From NCBI GenBank assembly GCA_012728415.1, contig JAAYFD010000057.1, forward strand, positions 78,390-142,389: a stretch of DNA of 64,000 bases, given 5' to 3'. The DNA is from Gammaproteobacteria bacterium. GTDB taxonomy: Bacteria; Pseudomonadota; Gammaproteobacteria; Pseudomonadales; Pseudomonadaceae. The position numbers and the translations under genes were made by a program. Below the pieces are notes generated by a model. It saw only the letters and a program-made list of their open reading frames with translations, was not told the DNA's origin and ran no database searches. Shown one piece after another: positions 31,837 through 44,514 of the stretch; the stretch's first letter is position 1; each line of letters begins with the position of its first letter.

Positions 31837-32019
31837 CCAGCTTTGTTGGCACAAGCGTCGTAATAACGCGGAACCTGAAAGCTACTCCTTGGACTAATGC
31901 AGGGATTAAGAAGTATTTATGCGGTGTTACACTGTTTACATGCAAAAAGTGGCATGAATCGTGTACATTGGCATTTAAGTTGATATCTGTTGTGCTTAAG
32001 CAGCAAGGGTGATTGTAAC

Positions 32020-33951
<1,932 letters not shown>

Positions 33952-33960
33952 CTCGGCACC

Positions 33961-34037
33961 GCCTGTAGGAGCCACTTTAGTGGCGACCGGGGTCGCAAAG
34001 TCTGGCACCGGTCGCGGCTAAAGCCGCTTGCACAGGC
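33961..34037. repeat. Inverted pair of REP elements
   Basis: TGTAGGAGCCACTTTAGTGG at 33964 and the opposing GTCGCGGCTAAAGCCGCTTG at 34011 form a head-to-head REP pair between ftsH and its terminator. Confidence 0.8.
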
Positions 34038-34088
34038 AGAACCCTCTGCTTGCTGAGGTTACTTCTGCAGGCCAAAGGATTACCATGC

Positions 34089-34120
34089 ACAACGGCGACG
34101 GGGGTCGCCGTTTGTTTTTT
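34089..34120 (+). terminator. Intrinsic terminator after ftsH
   Basis: AACGGCGAC/GTCGCCGTT, a 9-bp perfect stem with a GGGG loop, followed by TGTTTTTT. It ends 25 bp before folP, so folP must rely on read-through or a promoter I cannot place. Confidence 0.85.
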
Positions 34121-34144
34121 AACCATATGAACCGGACATAGTTC

Positions 34145-34993
34145 ATGTCAGCTATTCTTCAGTGCGGCAAGCATCAGCTTGATCTTTCCAGGCCCCATAT
34201 CATGGGGATTCTCAATATCACCCCTGACTCTTTCTCTGATGGTGGCCAGTACAACACTCTGGATGCGGCGTTGCACCGTGCCGGGAACATGCTTGAGGCC
34301 GGAGCCAGCTTGCTGGATGTCGGGGGCGAGTCGACCAGGCCGGGGGCGAAAGCGGTCAGTCCGCAGCAAGAGCTGGATCGTGTGGCGCCGCTGGTGGAAG
34401 CGCTGGTAAAAAACTTCGACTGTATTGTCTCGGTAGATAGCTCTACACCGCAGGTCATGACCGAAAGCGCAGCGTTGGGTGCAGGTCTGCTTAACGATGT
34501 GCGTGCCCTGCAACGTGAAGGAGCTCTGGAGGCGGCTGCCCAAACCGGGTTGCCCGTGTGTCTAATGCATATGCGTGGTGAGCCGCAAACCATGCAAGAT
34601 GCGCCACATTATGACGATGTGGCGGCCGAGGTGGCGGCTTTTTTGCAGCAGCGGGTGGATGCCTGTGTTGTAGCTGGTATCAGCCGTGAGCGCATAGTGC
34701 TTGATCCGGGCTTTGGATTTGCCAAGACCTTGCAGCACAATCTTGAGCTTTTTTCTCGTTTGCCGGAGTTGCATGCATTAAATTTGCCACTGCTGGTGGG
34801 TGTGTCACGCAAGTCCATGGTCGGGAGTGTGCTGGACAAACCAGTGGACCAGCGCCTGTACGGTAGCCTGGCGCTGGCTGTAATGGCACTGGAGCGTGGC
34901 GGTAAAATCATTCGTGTGCATGACGTGGCGCAGACCATGGATGCACTAAAGATGTTTGAAGCAGTACAAACAGGATGGCGGGAATATCAATGA
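34145..34993 (+). CDS. folP: Dihydropteroate synthase
   Basis: FolP condenses p-aminobenzoate with dihydropterin pyrophosphate in folate synthesis and is the sulfonamide target. The 282-residue TIM barrel has the signatures [16 protein letters not shown] and [44 protein letters not shown] and LVGVSRKSM. All are intact. The stop overlaps the glmM start (ATGA), the usual folP-glmM coupling. Confidence 0.95.
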   Translation: MSAILQCGKHQLDLSRPHIMGILNITPDSFSDGGQYNTLDAALHRAGNMLEAGASLLDVGGESTRPGAKAVSPQQELDRVAPLVEALVKNFDCIVSVDSSTPQVMTESAALGAGLLNDVRALQREGALEAAAQTGLPVCLMHMRGEPQTMQDAPHYDDVAAEVAAFLQQRVDACVVAGISRERIVLDPGFGFAKTLQHNLELFSRLPELHALNLPLLVGVSRKSMVGSVLDKPVDQRLYGSLALAVMALERGGKIIRVHDVAQTMDALKMFEAVQTGWREYQ

Positions 34994-36336
34994 GCAAGAA
35001 ATATTTTGGCACTGACGGGATTCGTGGCCATGTTGGACAGGCGCCCATTACACCGGACTTCATGCTCAAGCTCGGCTGGGCTGCTGGCATGGTTTTTCGC
35101 AAACAGGGCAGGTGCCGTATCCTGGTTGGCAAGGATACGCGCATTTCCGGCTACATGTTCGAATCGGCGTTGCAAGCCGGAATTTCTGCAGCAGGTGCTG
35201 ATGTTGCCCTGCTGGGGCCGATGCCTACACCAGGCATTGCCTACTTGACTCGTACCTTTAAAGCGGAAGCCGGCATCGTCATTAGCGCATCACATAATCC
35301 GCACTATGACAATGGCATCAAGTTTTTTTCCAGTACCGGGCAAAAACTGCCGGATGCCACCGAGCAAATGATTGAGGAGCTGATAGATGCTCCAATGCAC
35401 GTAGTGGACTCCGAACAGCTTGGCAAGGCGTCGCGTATTGTAGATGCGGCCGGGCGCTATATTGAATTTTGTAAAAGCAGCGTACCAACCAGTACGGATT
35501 TTTCCGGCTTTAAAGTGGTCATAGATTGCGCCCATGGTGCCACCTATCGCATTGCGCCCAGTGTGTTTAGCGAGCTGGGGGTCGATGTGATTACCATTGG
35601 CAACCAGCCTGACGGCATCAATATCAACGATGGCGTTGGCTCCACCAGCCTGGGTGCCCTGCAAAAAGCTGTGGTCAGCCACGGTGCTGACTTTGGCATA
35701 GCCTTTGATGGTGATGGTGACCGTGTGCAAATGGTTGACCATACAGGCGTTATACTCGACGGCGATGATTTGCTGTATATCATTGCTACCGATTTGCAGG
35801 AGCGTGAGCGCCTGCCGGAAGGTTCGGGGGTTGTGGGCACGCTGATGAGCAACTATGGCCTGGAGCTGGCGCTGAAAGAGCGCGGTATCCCCTTTGCCCG
35901 CGCCAATGTTGGCGACCGCTATGTGATGCAGCAAATGCAGGAGCGCAACTGGGTTATTGGCGGTGAGGGCTCCGGACATATTCTGTGCGCTCAGCACCAT
36001 ACTACGGGTGATGGCATCATTGCTGCCCTGCAGGTGCTGCTGGCATTGCAGCGTCGGGGCAGTAGCATGGCCAAAGAGCGCCTGGCCTGGAAAAAACTAC
36101 CGCAGCGGTTAATCAATGTACGCTTGCCAGACACAAACACTGATCCGTTACAGCATCCGCACGTACAGCAGTTGAGTGATCAAATTACTGCCGAGCTGGA
36201 CGGGCGTGGCCGGGTCTTGTTGCGCAAATCAGGTACAGAGCCGCTGGTGCGGGTTATGGTTGAAGGGCAGGATGAAGCCGAGGTGTTGCAGCATGCCCGT
36301 CGCCTTGCTGATCAGGTAGAAAAGGTTTGTTCCTGA
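34990..36336 (+). CDS. glmM: Phosphoglucosamine mutase
   Basis: GlmM converts glucosamine-6-phosphate to glucosamine-1-phosphate for UDP-GlcNAc, hence peptidoglycan and LPS. The start [13 protein letters not shown] overlaps the folP stop and gives 448 residues. The phosphoserine loop is [15 protein letters not shown], the metal loop [10 protein letters not shown], the sugar loop GGEGSGHI, and the phosphate loop [15 protein letters not shown]. All expected residues are present. Confidence 0.96.
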   Translation: MSKKYFGTDGIRGHVGQAPITPDFMLKLGWAAGMVFRKQGRCRILVGKDTRISGYMFESALQAGISAAGADVALLGPMPTPGIAYLTRTFKAEAGIVISASHNPHYDNGIKFFSSTGQKLPDATEQMIEELIDAPMHVVDSEQLGKASRIVDAAGRYIEFCKSSVPTSTDFSGFKVVIDCAHGATYRIAPSVFSELGVDVITIGNQPDGININDGVGSTSLGALQKAVVSHGADFGIAFDGDGDRVQMVDHTGVILDGDDLLYIIATDLQERERLPEGSGVVGTLMSNYGLELALKERGIPFARANVGDRYVMQQMQERNWVIGGEGSGHILCAQHHTTGDGIIAALQVLLALQRRGSSMAKERLAWKKLPQRLINVRLPDTNTDPLQHPHVQQLSDQITAELDGRGRVLLRKSGTEPLVRVMVEGQDEAEVLQHARRLADQVEKVCS

Positions 36337-36401
36337 ATTCGCTTGCAAGCAGGCGGATGCTTGAGTAATATCTGCACCCACTTTGAATCGCGGGAAATAT
36401 T

Positions 36402-37154
36402 ATGCGTCGTCCATTAGTTGCTGGTAACTGGAAGATGAACGGCAGCCGGCAGGAGGTCTCTGACCTGCTGGGCAGGCTGGCTGGTCTGGAACTTCAGCAG
36501 TCTGTGGATGTGGCGGTGTTTCCCGGTACGCTGTATCTGGAGCGTGCTGTTGCCGGCCTGAAGAATAATATTGCTGTTGGCGCTCAGGATTGTGCGATAC
36601 GCGATGGCCATGGCGCCATGACTGGTGAAACCTCGGCGACACAGCTCAGGGATGCCGGGTGCGTCATGGTTCTGGTTGGCCATTCCGAACGCCGTGAGCT
36701 GCAAGCAGAAAGTGATGAAGTGGTTGCAGAAAAGTTTGTTGCAGCCCAGGCTGCGGGACTGATTCCTGTGCTTTGTGTGGGCGAAACCCTGCAGCAGCGA
36801 GAGCAGGGACGTGCGATTGAAACTGTCACTGAGCAAGTCGAAGCGGTAATCCGGGTGGCCGGCATTGATGCCTTTGCCAATGCAGTACTGGCTTACGAGC
36901 CGGTATGGGCCATAGGTACCGGGCTGACAGCAACCTCTGAGCAGGCGCAGCAAGTGCACGAGGCGTTGCGTGGTGTAATTGCCTGCCACAGCGCGTCCGT
37001 TGCGCGGGAGTTGAGAATTTTATATGGCGGCAGTGTCAAGGCGGATAATGCCAGCGAACTGTTTGCCCAGAAAGATATTGATGGCGGCCTGGTGGGCGGT
37101 GCCTCGCTGGATGCCGATGAATTTGGCGCGATCATTCGTGCTGCAGGAATTTGA
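36402..37154 (+). CDS. tpiA: Triosephosphate isomerase
   Basis: TpiA interconverts glyceraldehyde-3-phosphate and dihydroxyacetone phosphate. The 250-residue barrel has NWKMNG (Lys), VLVGHSERR (His), the catalytic Glu in LAYEPVWAIGTG with loop 6, and YGGSVKADN. It lies between glmM and secG, as in Pseudomonas, one base before secG starts. Confidence 0.96.
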   Translation: MRRPLVAGNWKMNGSRQEVSDLLGRLAGLELQQSVDVAVFPGTLYLERAVAGLKNNIAVGAQDCAIRDGHGAMTGETSATQLRDAGCVMVLVGHSERRELQAESDEVVAEKFVAAQAAGLIPVLCVGETLQQREQGRAIETVTEQVEAVIRVAGIDAFANAVLAYEPVWAIGTGLTATSEQAQQVHEALRGVIACHSASVARELRILYGGSVKADNASELFAQKDIDGGLVGGASLDADEFGAIIRAAGI

Positions 37155-37155
37155 C

Positions 37156-37563
37156 ATGCTTGAATCTGTAATAATCATTGTTCACCTGGTGATGGCGCTG
37201 GCTCTGGTCGGGCTGGTTCTGATCCAGCAGGGCAAGGGTGCTGAGGCGGGCGCATCATTTGGTTCGGGTGCTTCTGCGACCGTATTTGGCGCACAAGGAA
37301 CCGGTAGCTTTTTTGGTCGGATTACCGCTATACTAGCCGCCGTTTTCTTTGCTACCAGTCTTGCGCTGGCCTACTATGCAAAGGAGCGCTCCAAGGGCAG
37401 TGACGATCTGGGCTTGCCCAGCATTCAGGTAGAGCAGGTGCAAAAAGCTGAAGTTGCAGAGCCGCGTGGTGATATTCCTCAGCTGGAAGAAGCTGGTTCA
37501 GCTGCTGATGCGGATATTCCCATGGTGGAGCAGGCGGACGGAGACATACCGCAAGCCGATTAA
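37156..37563 (+). CDS. secG: Protein translocase subunit SecG
   Basis: SecG is the small SecYEG subunit. I use the ATG at 37156, 1 bp after the tpiA stop, giving MLESVIIIVHLVMALAL and 135 residues. Two transmembrane helices flank the conserved cytosolic loop LIQQGKGAEAGASFGSGAS ATVFGAQG (written as two parts). The C-terminal tail is long, acidic and has three short repeats: GDIPQLEE, ADIPMVEQ, GDIPQAD. The tail is cytosolic or periplasmic depending on topology and is not conserved in E. coli. Confidence 0.92.
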   Translation: MLESVIIIVHLVMALALVGLVLIQQGKGAEAGASFGSGASATVFGAQGTGSFFGRITAILAAVFFATSLALAYYAKERSKGSDDLGLPSIQVEQVQKAEVAEPRGDIPQLEEAGSAADADIPMVEQADGDIPQAD

Positions 37564-37568
37564 GTTTT

Positions 37569-37655
37569 GCCGAGGTGGTGGAATTGGTAGACACGCTACC
37601 TTGAGGTGGTAGTGGCCTAAAGGCTGTAGGGGTTCGAGTCCCCTCCTCGGTACCA
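37569..37655 (+). tRNA. tRNA-Leu (GAG)
   Basis: An 87-nt class II tRNA with encoded CCA. The acceptor GCCGAGG pairs with CCTCGGT (one G-U), the anticodon arm is CTACC-TTGAGGT-GGTAG with anticodon GAG at 37603-37605, there is a long variable arm, and the T loop is GGTTCGAGTCC. It reads CUC/CUU leucine codons. The tRNA-Leu after secG is the conserved Pseudomonas position. Confidence 0.95.
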
Positions 37656-37661
37656 ATAATA

Positions 37662-37710
37662 GCCGCCCGCAGTCTTGTCGAAACAAGGCTGCGGGCGGCT
37701 TGACTTTTTA
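37662..37710 (+). terminator. Long hairpin terminator after tRNA-Leu
   Basis: GCCGCCCGCAG pairs with CTGCGGGCGGC and the stem continues through CTTGT/ACAAG around a CGAA loop (about 16 pairs), followed by TTGACTTTTTA. Its 3' side overlaps the -35 of the next promoter. Confidence 0.85.
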
Positions 37711-37728
37711 TGGGTGAAAGCATAATAT
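37700..37728 (+). promoter_or_regulatory. Sigma-70 promoter of the rimP-nusA-infB operon
   Basis: TTGACT (37700-37705), 17-bp spacer, TAATAT (37723-37728): a near-consensus promoter directly behind the tRNA terminator and 208 bp upstream of rimP. Confidence 0.8.
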
Positions 37729-37826
37729 AACGCCGCTTTCCAGGTGCGGGGTCGCGAAAAGCCTGCACAGCCTGAGCAGTTCCTTGTGTTGCCAGACACA
37801 TGCAAGGGGGCTTGGGACCTCTTTAG

Positions 37827-37847
37827 AGCCCCTGCGTGGGGCTTTTT
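37827..37847 (+). terminator. Leader hairpin 1 upstream of rimP
   Basis: AGCCCC-TGCGT-GGGGCT followed by T-rich TTTTC is an intrinsic-terminator-like structure inside the rimP leader. In E. coli the nusA operon leader has terminators linked to NusA feedback; a similar role is inferred. Confidence 0.65.
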
Positions 37848-37880
37848 CATAGGCCGTGGCAAAGTGCACGGTTTTGGATG

Positions 37881-37902
37881 TGGGCGTTTCGCCCATTTTT
37901 TA
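37881..37902 (+). terminator. Leader hairpin 2 upstream of rimP
   Basis: TGGGCG-TTT-CGCCCA followed by TTTTTTAT, the second terminator-like hairpin in the leader, 34 bp before the rimP ATG. Confidence 0.65.
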
Positions 37903-37935
37903 TTTGCGGAATGCGAAAAGCACAGTGGAGGACAG

Positions 37936-38391
37936 ATGAGCAAGCTGCAACAGTTGCAGGCGATTCTGGCACCGGTTATAGAGGCCATGGAGTTTCAGTG
38001 CTGGGGCGTCGAGTTTATTTCCCAGGGCCGGCATTCCGTGCTGCGGGTTTTTATCGAGCATGAAGACGGTATCAGCGTCGATGACTGTGAGACCGTGAGC
38101 CGTCAGCTCAGCGCCGTGCTGGATGTAGAAGATCCCATCAACGGTGAATATACCCTGGAGGTTTCATCGCCGGGCATGGACCGCATGCTGTTTACCCTGG
38201 AGCAGTTTGCTGTTTATGCAGGGCATCAAGTCAAGATCAGGATGCGTGTAGCAGTAGAGGAGCGCCGTAATTTTCAGGGCCTGCTCAAAGGTGTTGAAGA
38301 CCAGGATGTAGTGGTACAGGTTGATGAATACGAGTACCTGTTGCCCATAGAGTTTATTGACAAGGCAAATGTAATTCCGGTTTTTGACTGA
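37936..38391 (+). CDS. rimP: Ribosome maturation factor RimP
   Basis: RimP assists 30S assembly. The ATG at 37936 with GGAGGA upstream gives 151 residues, the family length. Features are LGVEFISQ-like [10 protein letters not shown], the conserved [30 protein letters not shown] and a C-terminal SH3-like domain ending [14 protein letters not shown]. It heads the nusA operon. Confidence 0.94.
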   Translation: MSKLQQLQAILAPVIEAMEFQCWGVEFISQGRHSVLRVFIEHEDGISVDDCETVSRQLSAVLDVEDPINGEYTLEVSSPGMDRMLFTLEQFAVYAGHQVKIRMRVAVEERRNFQGLLKGVEDQDVVVQVDEYEYLLPIEFIDKANVIPVFD

Positions 38392-38431
38392 CAGGCAGGG
38401 GCCTGCTGGTCGGTAATGATTGAGGCAAACA

Positions 38432-39913
38432 ATGAGCAAAGAAATTCTGTTGGTGGTTGAGTCTGTCTCCAACGAAAAGGGAGTACCGGCGGAGGATATT
38501 TTCGAGGCCCTGGAAGTGGCCCTGGCAACTGCAACCAAAAAAAATTATGAGGATGATGTCGAGTTGCGTGTCGCCATTGACCGGCAAAGTGGTGAGTATG
38601 ACACCTTTCGCCGTTGGCACGTTGTTGAGGATGAAGAGCTGGAAGACCCGGCATTCCAGTACACTCCGGACATGTTGCCCGAGCAGTACGCAGACAAGCA
38701 GGTCGGCGATGTCATTGAAGAGCAGGTCGAGTCCATCGAGTTTGGCCGCATTGCAGCCCAGGCTGCCAAGCAGGTCATCGTGCAAAAGGTGCGGGAAGCC
38801 GAGCGCGCTCAGGTGGTGGAAGCCTATCGTGACAAGATGGGTGAAATCATTTCCGGCACTGTAAAAAAAGTGACCCGTGACAATGTCATTGTTGATCTTG
38901 GCAACAATGCTGAAGCATTGCTGTCACGTGATGAAACCATTCCCCGCGAAAATTTCCGCATGGGTACCCGTATCCGTGCGTTGCTGAAAGAAATTCGCAC
39001 CGACAACCGTGGCCCGCAGCTGATGCTGTCCCGCACAGCACCGGAGATGCTGATGGAGCTGTTCCGTATCGAGGTGCCCGAAATCTCCGAAGGCCTGATT
39101 GAAATCATGGCTGCTGCCCGTGACCCCGGCTCGCGTGCCAAGATTGCCGTGCGCTCCAAGGACAAGCGCATTGACCCGCAAGGTGCCTGTATTGGCATGC
39201 GTGGCTCGCGTGTGCAGGCGGTCACTGGCGAGTTTGGTGGCGAGCGTGTGGATATTGTGCTGTGGGACGAAAACATGGCGCAGTTTGTCATCAACGCCAT
39301 GGCGCCGGCCGAAGTGGTTGCTATTATTGTTGATGAAGATGCCCACTCCATGGACATTGCTGTAGCAGAAGACAACCTGGCCCAGGCCATTGGTCGTGGT
39401 GGCCAGAATGTCCGTTTGGCGTCCCAGCTTACGGGCTGGACGCTCAACGTAATGACCGAGGCCGACATTCAGGCGCGCCAGCAGCAGGAGACCGGAGATA
39501 CCCTGCGCCTGTTTGTCGAGGAGCTGGATGTGGACGAAGAGCTGGCTCAGGTGCTGGTAGAAGAAGGCTTCAGCACACTGGATGAGGTGGCCTACGTCCC
39601 CATGGAAGAAATGCTGGAAATTGAAGGGTTTGATGAAGAAATCGTCAATGAGTTGCGTGCCCGTGCGAAAGACCGTCTGCTGTCACGCGCCATTGCGACC
39701 GAAGAAAAGCTGGCAGATATCCAGCCAGAGCAGGACTTGCTTGATCTGGAAGGCATGACCAAAGAGCTGGCCGTTGAACTGGCCACCCGTGGTGTACTGA
39801 GTCGTGAAGACCTTGCCGAACAGTCCATTGACGATCTGCTGGAGGTGGCAGGAATGGATGAAGAGAATGCCGGCAAGCTGATCATGGCCGCCCGCGCCCA
39901 CTGGTTTGAATAA
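38432..39913 (+). CDS. nusA: Transcription termination/antitermination factor NusA
   Basis: NusA binds RNA polymerase and nascent RNA, controlling pausing and termination. The start [17 protein letters not shown] gives 493 residues. Domains in order: N-terminal RNAP-binding (1-125), S1 ([21 protein letters not shown]), KH1 and KH2 ([19 protein letters not shown]... in part, and [15 protein letters not shown]), and two C-terminal acidic repeats with helix-hairpin-helix motifs ([25 protein letters not shown]-like region), as in proteobacterial NusA. Confidence 0.95.
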   Translation: MSKEILLVVESVSNEKGVPAEDIFEALEVALATATKKNYEDDVELRVAIDRQSGEYDTFRRWHVVEDEELEDPAFQYTPDMLPEQYADKQVGDVIEEQVESIEFGRIAAQAAKQVIVQKVREAERAQVVEAYRDKMGEIISGTVKKVTRDNVIVDLGNNAEALLSRDETIPRENFRMGTRIRALLKEIRTDNRGPQLMLSRTAPEMLMELFRIEVPEISEGLIEIMAAARDPGSRAKIAVRSKDKRIDPQGACIGMRGSRVQAVTGEFGGERVDIVLWDENMAQFVINAMAPAEVVAIIVDEDAHSMDIAVAEDNLAQAIGRGGQNVRLASQLTGWTLNVMTEADIQARQQQETGDTLRLFVEELDVDEELAQVLVEEGFSTLDEVAYVPMEEMLEIEGFDEEIVNELRARAKDRLLSRAIATEEKLADIQPEQDLLDLEGMTKELAVELATRGVLSREDLAEQSIDDLLEVAGMDEENAGKLIMAARAHWFE

Positions 39914-39941
39914 GCACGTAGCGGCTTGAGGAGGAGTACAC

Positions 39942-42467
39942 ATGACGCAAGTCACGGTTAAAGAATTGGCTCAAACGGTTGATACGCCGATTGAGCGCCT
40001 GTTACAACAGATGAAAGAGGCCGGACTGCCCCACAGCAAAGCGTCCGATGCCGTCAGTGATGCAGAAAAACAGAAGTTGCTGGCCCATTTGCGTGCCGAG
40101 CCTGGCGATAAGCCGGGTAAAGGGAAAAAGATCACTTTGCAGCGCAAAACCACTACAACGTTACGTGCGCCGGGCAGCAAAACAATTAGTGTAGAAGTGC
40201 GCAAGAAACGCACCTACGTCAAGCGCAATATAGAAGAGGTGCCAGCGGTAGCCAGTGACGAGCCGGTCAAGACTGCCGAGCCCGCTGCCAAAACGCAGCA
40301 ACCGGCCCGGGAGCAAATGGCCAACATTGTGCAAGAGGCCGAGCAGCGCCGTATCGAGGCGGTCGAACAGGCGCGTCAGAAAGAAGCAGAAGCAAAAGCT
40401 GCCCGCGAAGCGGAGGAGTTGGCGCGGCAACAGCAGAAAGCTGATGAGGCACCCGTCACGCCTGTGGCTGAACCTGTGCTGGACGAGCCCCCGGTGGTTC
40501 GCCCTGAGCGCAAGAAAGAAGAAACACGCCGGAGCTCGCGTCGCGACGAAGATGAGCGGCGCGACCGCAGGCCAGTGGGGCAGCGCCCGCAAGGTCGCAA
40601 GATCAGCCTGCGCAACGATGAGGAGGAGGGCGGCAGCCGTCGTGGCGGCCGTCGCGGTGGCCGCAACAGGCAGCGCCGCAACGAGCATGGCTTCCAGGCA
40701 CCTGCCGGACCGGTAGTGCGTGAAGTCCAGATTGGCGAGACCATCAGCGTAGCGGATCTGGCTTCGCAGATGTCTGTCAAGGGCGGAGAAGTGGTCAAGT
40801 TCATGTTCCAGCTGGGCACTCCGGTGACCATCAATCAGGTGCTGGATCAGGAGACGGCTGCGCTGGTTGCCGAAGAAATGGGCCACAAGGTGAAGCTGAT
40901 CAGTGACGACTTGCTTGAAACGCAGCTGGCCGAGTCCCTGAAGCTTGAAGGCGAAGCTTTCCAGCGTGCACCAGTGGTTACTGTCATGGGGCACGTTGAC
41001 CATGGTAAAACTTCGCTGCTGGACTACATCCGCCGTGCCAAGGTGGCAACCGGCGAGGCTGGTGGTATCACCCAGCATATCGGTGCGTACCATGTACAGA
41101 CCGAAGGCGGCATGATTACCTTTCTGGATACTCCCGGACACGCGGCCTTTACCGCGATGCGCGCCCGGGGTGCCAAGGCTACAGACATTGTGATTCTGGT
41201 AGTGGCAGCCGATGACGGTGTGATGCCGCAGACCATTGAGGGTATCCAGCACGCCAAGGCAGCTGGTGTCCCCCTGATTGTCGCCGTAAACAAAATCGAC
41301 AAGCCAGAAGCTGATCCGGACCGCATCAAGAATGACCTGGCCCAGCATGATGTCATCCCCGAAGAGTGGGGGGGCGATACCCAATTTGTGCATGTATCTG
41401 CCAAGGTGGGTACCGGTATCGACGAGCTGCTTGAGGCTGTCCTGCTGCAGTCTGAAGTGCTTGAGCTGACCGCGATTCCAAGTGCATCTGGCCGTGGTGT
41501 GGTGATTGAGTCCCGTCTGGACCGTGGCCGTGGTCCGGTGGCGTCCATTTTGGTACAAAACGGTACCCTGCGCCAGGGCGACATGGTGTTGGTTGGCGTC
41601 AACTTTGGCCGTGTACGCGCCATGCTGGATGAAAACGGCAAGCCGATCCAGGAAGCCGGTCCGTCCATTCCGGTCGAGATTCTGGGTCTGGATGGCACCC
41701 CCGAGGCGGGTGACGAAATGACCGTCGTTGAAGACGAACGCAAAGCCCGTGAAATTGCCTTGTTCAGGCAGGGCAAGTTCCGCGAGGTCAAGCTGGCCCG
41801 CGCTTCTGCCGGCAAGCTGGAGAATATCTTCGAAAGCATGGGCCAGGAAGAGAAAAAAGTACTCAACGTGGTCGTCAAGGCTGACGTGCGCGGTACCCTG
41901 GAGGCCCTGCAGTCCTCGCTGACCGAGCTGGGTAACGATGAGGTAGAAGTGCGCATCGTGGCTGGTGGCGTGGGCGGCATCACTGAAAGTGATGCCAACC
42001 TGGCGCTGGCCTCCAATGCGGTCATTTTCGGCTTTAACGTGCGTGCAGATGCGGGAGCGCGCAAAATTGTCGAGAACGAAGGTCTCGACATGCGGTACTA
42101 CAACATCATCTACGACATCATCGAGGATGTAAAAGCGGCCCTGACCGGTATGCTGGGCAGTGATCTGCGTGAACAGATCGTTGGCGTGGCCGAGGTACGT
42201 GATGTCTTCCGCTCACCAAAAATTGGTGCAATTGCCGGCTGTATGGTGATCGAAGGCACTGTGCTGCGTAACCGCCCGATCCGTGTCCTGCGTGACGATG
42301 TAGTGATCTTTGAAGGCGAGCTGGAGTCCTTGCGCCGCTACAAGGATGATGTCAACGAAGTGCGTCACGGCATGGAGTGCGGTATTGGCGTCAAGAGCTA
42401 TAACGACGTCAAGGTGGGCGACAAGATCGAAGTGTTCGAGAAGGTCGAAGTGGCCCGTACACTCTGA
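39942..42467 (+). CDS. infB: Translation initiation factor IF-2
   Basis: IF-2 is the GTPase that places fMet-tRNA on the 30S subunit. The 841-residue protein has the N-terminal IF2 domains ([20 protein letters not shown]), a long charged linker rich in Lys, Glu and Arg, then the G domain with G1 [13 protein letters not shown]3 DTPGH, G4 NKID and G5 SAK, followed by the C-terminal domains II-IV. A GAGGAG ribosome-binding site precedes the ATG. An internal start giving a short IF-2 form is possible. Confidence 0.96.
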   Translation: MTQVTVKELAQTVDTPIERLLQQMKEAGLPHSKASDAVSDAEKQKLLAHLRAEPGDKPGKGKKITLQRKTTTTLRAPGSKTISVEVRKKRTYVKRNIEEVPAVASDEPVKTAEPAAKTQQPAREQMANIVQEAEQRRIEAVEQARQKEAEAKAAREAEELARQQQKADEAPVTPVAEPVLDEPPVVRPERKKEETRRSSRRDEDERRDRRPVGQRPQGRKISLRNDEEEGGSRRGGRRGGRNRQRRNEHGFQAPAGPVVREVQIGETISVADLASQMSVKGGEVVKFMFQLGTPVTINQVLDQETAALVAEEMGHKVKLISDDLLETQLAESLKLEGEAFQRAPVVTVMGHVDHGKTSLLDYIRRAKVATGEAGGITQHIGAYHVQTEGGMITFLDTPGHAAFTAMRARGAKATDIVILVVAADDGVMPQTIEGIQHAKAAGVPLIVAVNKIDKPEADPDRIKNDLAQHDVIPEEWGGDTQFVHVSAKVGTGIDELLEAVLLQSEVLELTAIPSASGRGVVIESRLDRGRGPVASILVQNGTLRQGDMVLVGVNFGRVRAMLDENGKPIQEAGPSIPVEILGLDGTPEAGDEMTVVEDERKAREIALFRQGKFREVKLARASAGKLENIFESMGQEEKKVLNVVVKADVRGTLEALQSSLTELGNDEVEVRIVAGGVGGITESDANLALASNAVIFGFNVRADAGARKIVENEGLDMRYYNIIYDIIEDVKAALTGMLGSDLREQIVGVAEVRDVFRSPKIGAIAGCMVIEGTVLRNRPIRVLRDDVVIFEGELESLRRYKDDVNEVRHGMECGIGVKSYNDVKVGDKIEVFEKVEVARTL

Positions 42468-42557
42468 TCGCGAATGCTGTAACCATGACAACGGCACGTG
42501 CGGGCAACCGGCGTGCCGTTTGTTGCTTCAATTTATCGCGTCATGAGGTAAAACATC

Positions 42558-42947
42558 ATGAGCAAACAATACAGCCGTGCCCAGCGAGTGGGCGACCAGA
42601 TCCAGCGCGAGCTGGCAGTCATGATTCCACGCGAGGTGAAAGACCCGCGCCTGGGCTTCGTGACCCTGACAGGGGTTGATGTCAGTCGTGACCTGGGTCA
42701 TGCCAAGGTTTACGTCACGCTAATGAACAGCGAGGACCCCGAAGTTATTGAGGACAACCTGGAAGTGTTGCGTGAGGCGGCAGGTTACCTGCGGATGCTG
42801 CTGGGCAAGGAAATTCGTATTCGCAGCATTCCACAGCTGCACTTTCATTATGATGACAGCGTCACTCGTGGTGCCTATATGTCTTCGTTGATCGAGCGGG
42901 CTGTGGCCAGTGACCGCAACAACCACCAGCAGGATGGAGATGAATAA
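42558..42947 (+). CDS. rbfA: Ribosome-binding factor A
   Basis: RbfA is a KH-fold factor for 30S maturation and cold adaptation. The 129-residue protein shows [32 protein letters not shown], the kinked-helix region [19 protein letters not shown] and [14 protein letters not shown]. It follows infB and is directly adjacent to truB. Confidence 0.95.
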   Translation: MSKQYSRAQRVGDQIQRELAVMIPREVKDPRLGFVTLTGVDVSRDLGHAKVYVTLMNSEDPEVIEDNLEVLREAAGYLRMLLGKEIRIRSIPQLHFHYDDSVTRGAYMSSLIERAVASDRNNHQQDGDE

Positions 42948-43868
42948 GTGAATCCTCAGGTGAAGCGCAAGCGCCGCAGCATCAGCGGCATCCTGATACT
43001 GGATAAGCCGGCGGGGGTCAGCTCCAATGGTGCGCTGCAAAAGGTGCGCTGGCTGCTCAACTCGGACAAGGGCGGACATACCGGCAGCCTGGATCCGCTG
43101 GCAACTGGCGTGTTGCCGTTGTGTTTTGGTGAGGCGACCAAGTTCTCGCGCTATTTGCTGGATGCAGACAAGGCCTATGAGGCTGAAGTGCGACTGGGTC
43201 AGACGACCAATACGGGCGATGCCGAAGGAGAGGTTCTGGAAACCCGGCCGGTCAATATCAGCCTGGAGCAGGCTGAGGCAGTGCTGCCGCAATTTCGTGG
43301 TGACATCATGCAGGTGCCGCCCATGTACTCGGCGCTGAAACAGGATGGTCAGCCATTGTACAAGTTGGCCCGGGCTGGTGAGGTGGTTGAGCGCAAGGCG
43401 CGATCCATACACATTGCCGCCCTCGAACTGCTGAGCCTTGAAGGCGACCTGCTGCGTCTGCGCGTCAGCTGTAGCAAGGGGACCTACATCCGTACTTTGG
43501 CCGAAGATATTGGTCGTGAGCTGGGTTGTGGTGCTCATGTTGCCGGTCTGCGTCGCATCGCCGCCGGCCCGTTTGATCTGTCTCGCGCGGTAACCCTGGA
43601 CGAGCTGATTGCATTGCACGACGAGCAGGGCAGCGAGGCACTGGACCGGTACCTGCTGCCCTGCGATGCCGGGTTGCTGGACTGGCCGCAGGTCACCCTG
43701 ACCGAGCACACCACCTACTACTGGCAAAACGGTCAGCCGGTACGCGCACCGGGTGCTCCGGTCAGTGGAATGGTGCGGGTTTATAGTCATCAGCAAGAAT
43801 TTATCGGTGTTGCCGAAATTGATGAAGACGGACTGGTTGCGCCAAGACGCCTGATTAGGTCACAATAG
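42948..43868 (+). CDS. truB: tRNA pseudouridine-55 synthase
   Basis: TruB makes pseudouridine 55 in the tRNA T loop. The GTG start directly follows the rbfA stop (306 residues). The catalytic Asp is in [18 protein letters not shown]; other motifs are [32 protein letters not shown] and [15 protein letters not shown], with a C-terminal PUA-like domain. Everything needed is present. Confidence 0.95.
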   Translation: MNPQVKRKRRSISGILILDKPAGVSSNGALQKVRWLLNSDKGGHTGSLDPLATGVLPLCFGEATKFSRYLLDADKAYEAEVRLGQTTNTGDAEGEVLETRPVNISLEQAEAVLPQFRGDIMQVPPMYSALKQDGQPLYKLARAGEVVERKARSIHIAALELLSLEGDLLRLRVSCSKGTYIRTLAEDIGRELGCGAHVAGLRRIAAGPFDLSRAVTLDELIALHDEQGSEALDRYLLPCDAGLLDWPQVTLTEHTTYYWQNGQPVRAPGAPVSGMVRVYSHQQEFIGVAEIDEDGLVAPRRLIRSQ

Positions 43869-43991
43869 CAAAGTTTTTCCGGTCATGTGGCCGGGCATGG
43901 GTGGCTGTTGGCAGGCACGGTCATTCCATTTTTCAAGCACGGGGTTGCCACACATGAATATCCCGGCCTGTCCAGACATAAGGAGCCAGAT

Positions 43992-44261
43992 ATGGCACTC
44001 AGCGTTGAAGAAAAAGCCCAGATCGTTAGCGACTACCAGCAAACAGCCGGTGACACCGGTTCACCCGAAGTACAGGTTGCCCTGCTGACCGCCAACATCA
44101 ACAAGCTGCAAGAGCACTTCAAGAGCAACAAGAAGGACCACCACTCCCGTCGTGGCCTGATCCGCATGGTTAACCAGCGCCGCAAGCTGCTGGATTACCT
44201 GAAGAAAAAAGACCTCGGCCGTTACGCCACCCTGATTGGCCGTCTGGGTCTGCGTCGCTAA
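43992..44261 (+). CDS. rpsO: 30S ribosomal protein S15
   Basis: S15 binds 16S rRNA and bridges the subunits. The ATG at 43992 with AAGGAG upstream gives 89 residues beginning [48 protein letters not shown] and GRLGLRR are the expected blocks. The 124-bp upstream region probably carries its autoregulatory leader, which I cannot define. It precedes pnp as in E. coli. Confidence 0.96.
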   Translation: MALSVEEKAQIVSDYQQTAGDTGSPEVQVALLTANINKLQEHFKSNKKDHHSRRGLIRMVNQRRKLLDYLKKKDLGRYATLIGRLGLRR

Positions 44262-44277
44262 GCGTACGCTATTCAAT

Positions 44278-44343
44278 GCAAAAAGCTGGTGTTCTGGGTG
44301 TCAGCGGACGCAGTCCCGATGCTTCAGGCACCGGCTTTTTTGC
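44278..44343 (+). terminator. Terminator-like hairpin between rpsO and pnp
   Basis: GCAAAAAGCTGGTG and CACCGGCTTTTTTGC pair across a 37-nt loop and end in a T run. In E. coli the equivalent rpsO-pnp region has a leaky terminator and an RNase III site. Confidence 0.65.
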
Positions 44344-44514
44344 TTTCATGATCTGTTACCCGGTGGAAGCTCTGAAAAGCATTTGTGTTGAATGCTTTAC
44401 AGAGTTTCCATATAAGGATGCAGGCAGGTACTTGCTTGCCGAAGGCTCGAAGCGGGCCGATACCCGCCAGCCTGACAGTTCCCCCTGGTAACCTGAATTA
44501 AAAAGGAAAAAACC

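Noticed and set aside
37730..37935. Possible initiator tRNA upstream of rimP
   Set aside because: The fragment GGTGCGGGGTCGCG looked like a tRNA-fMet start, but no anticodon arm, T arm or CCA end follows.
40161..41558. 465-codon open frame antisense to infB
   Set aside because: Shadow frame; low-complexity translation and no plausible start context.
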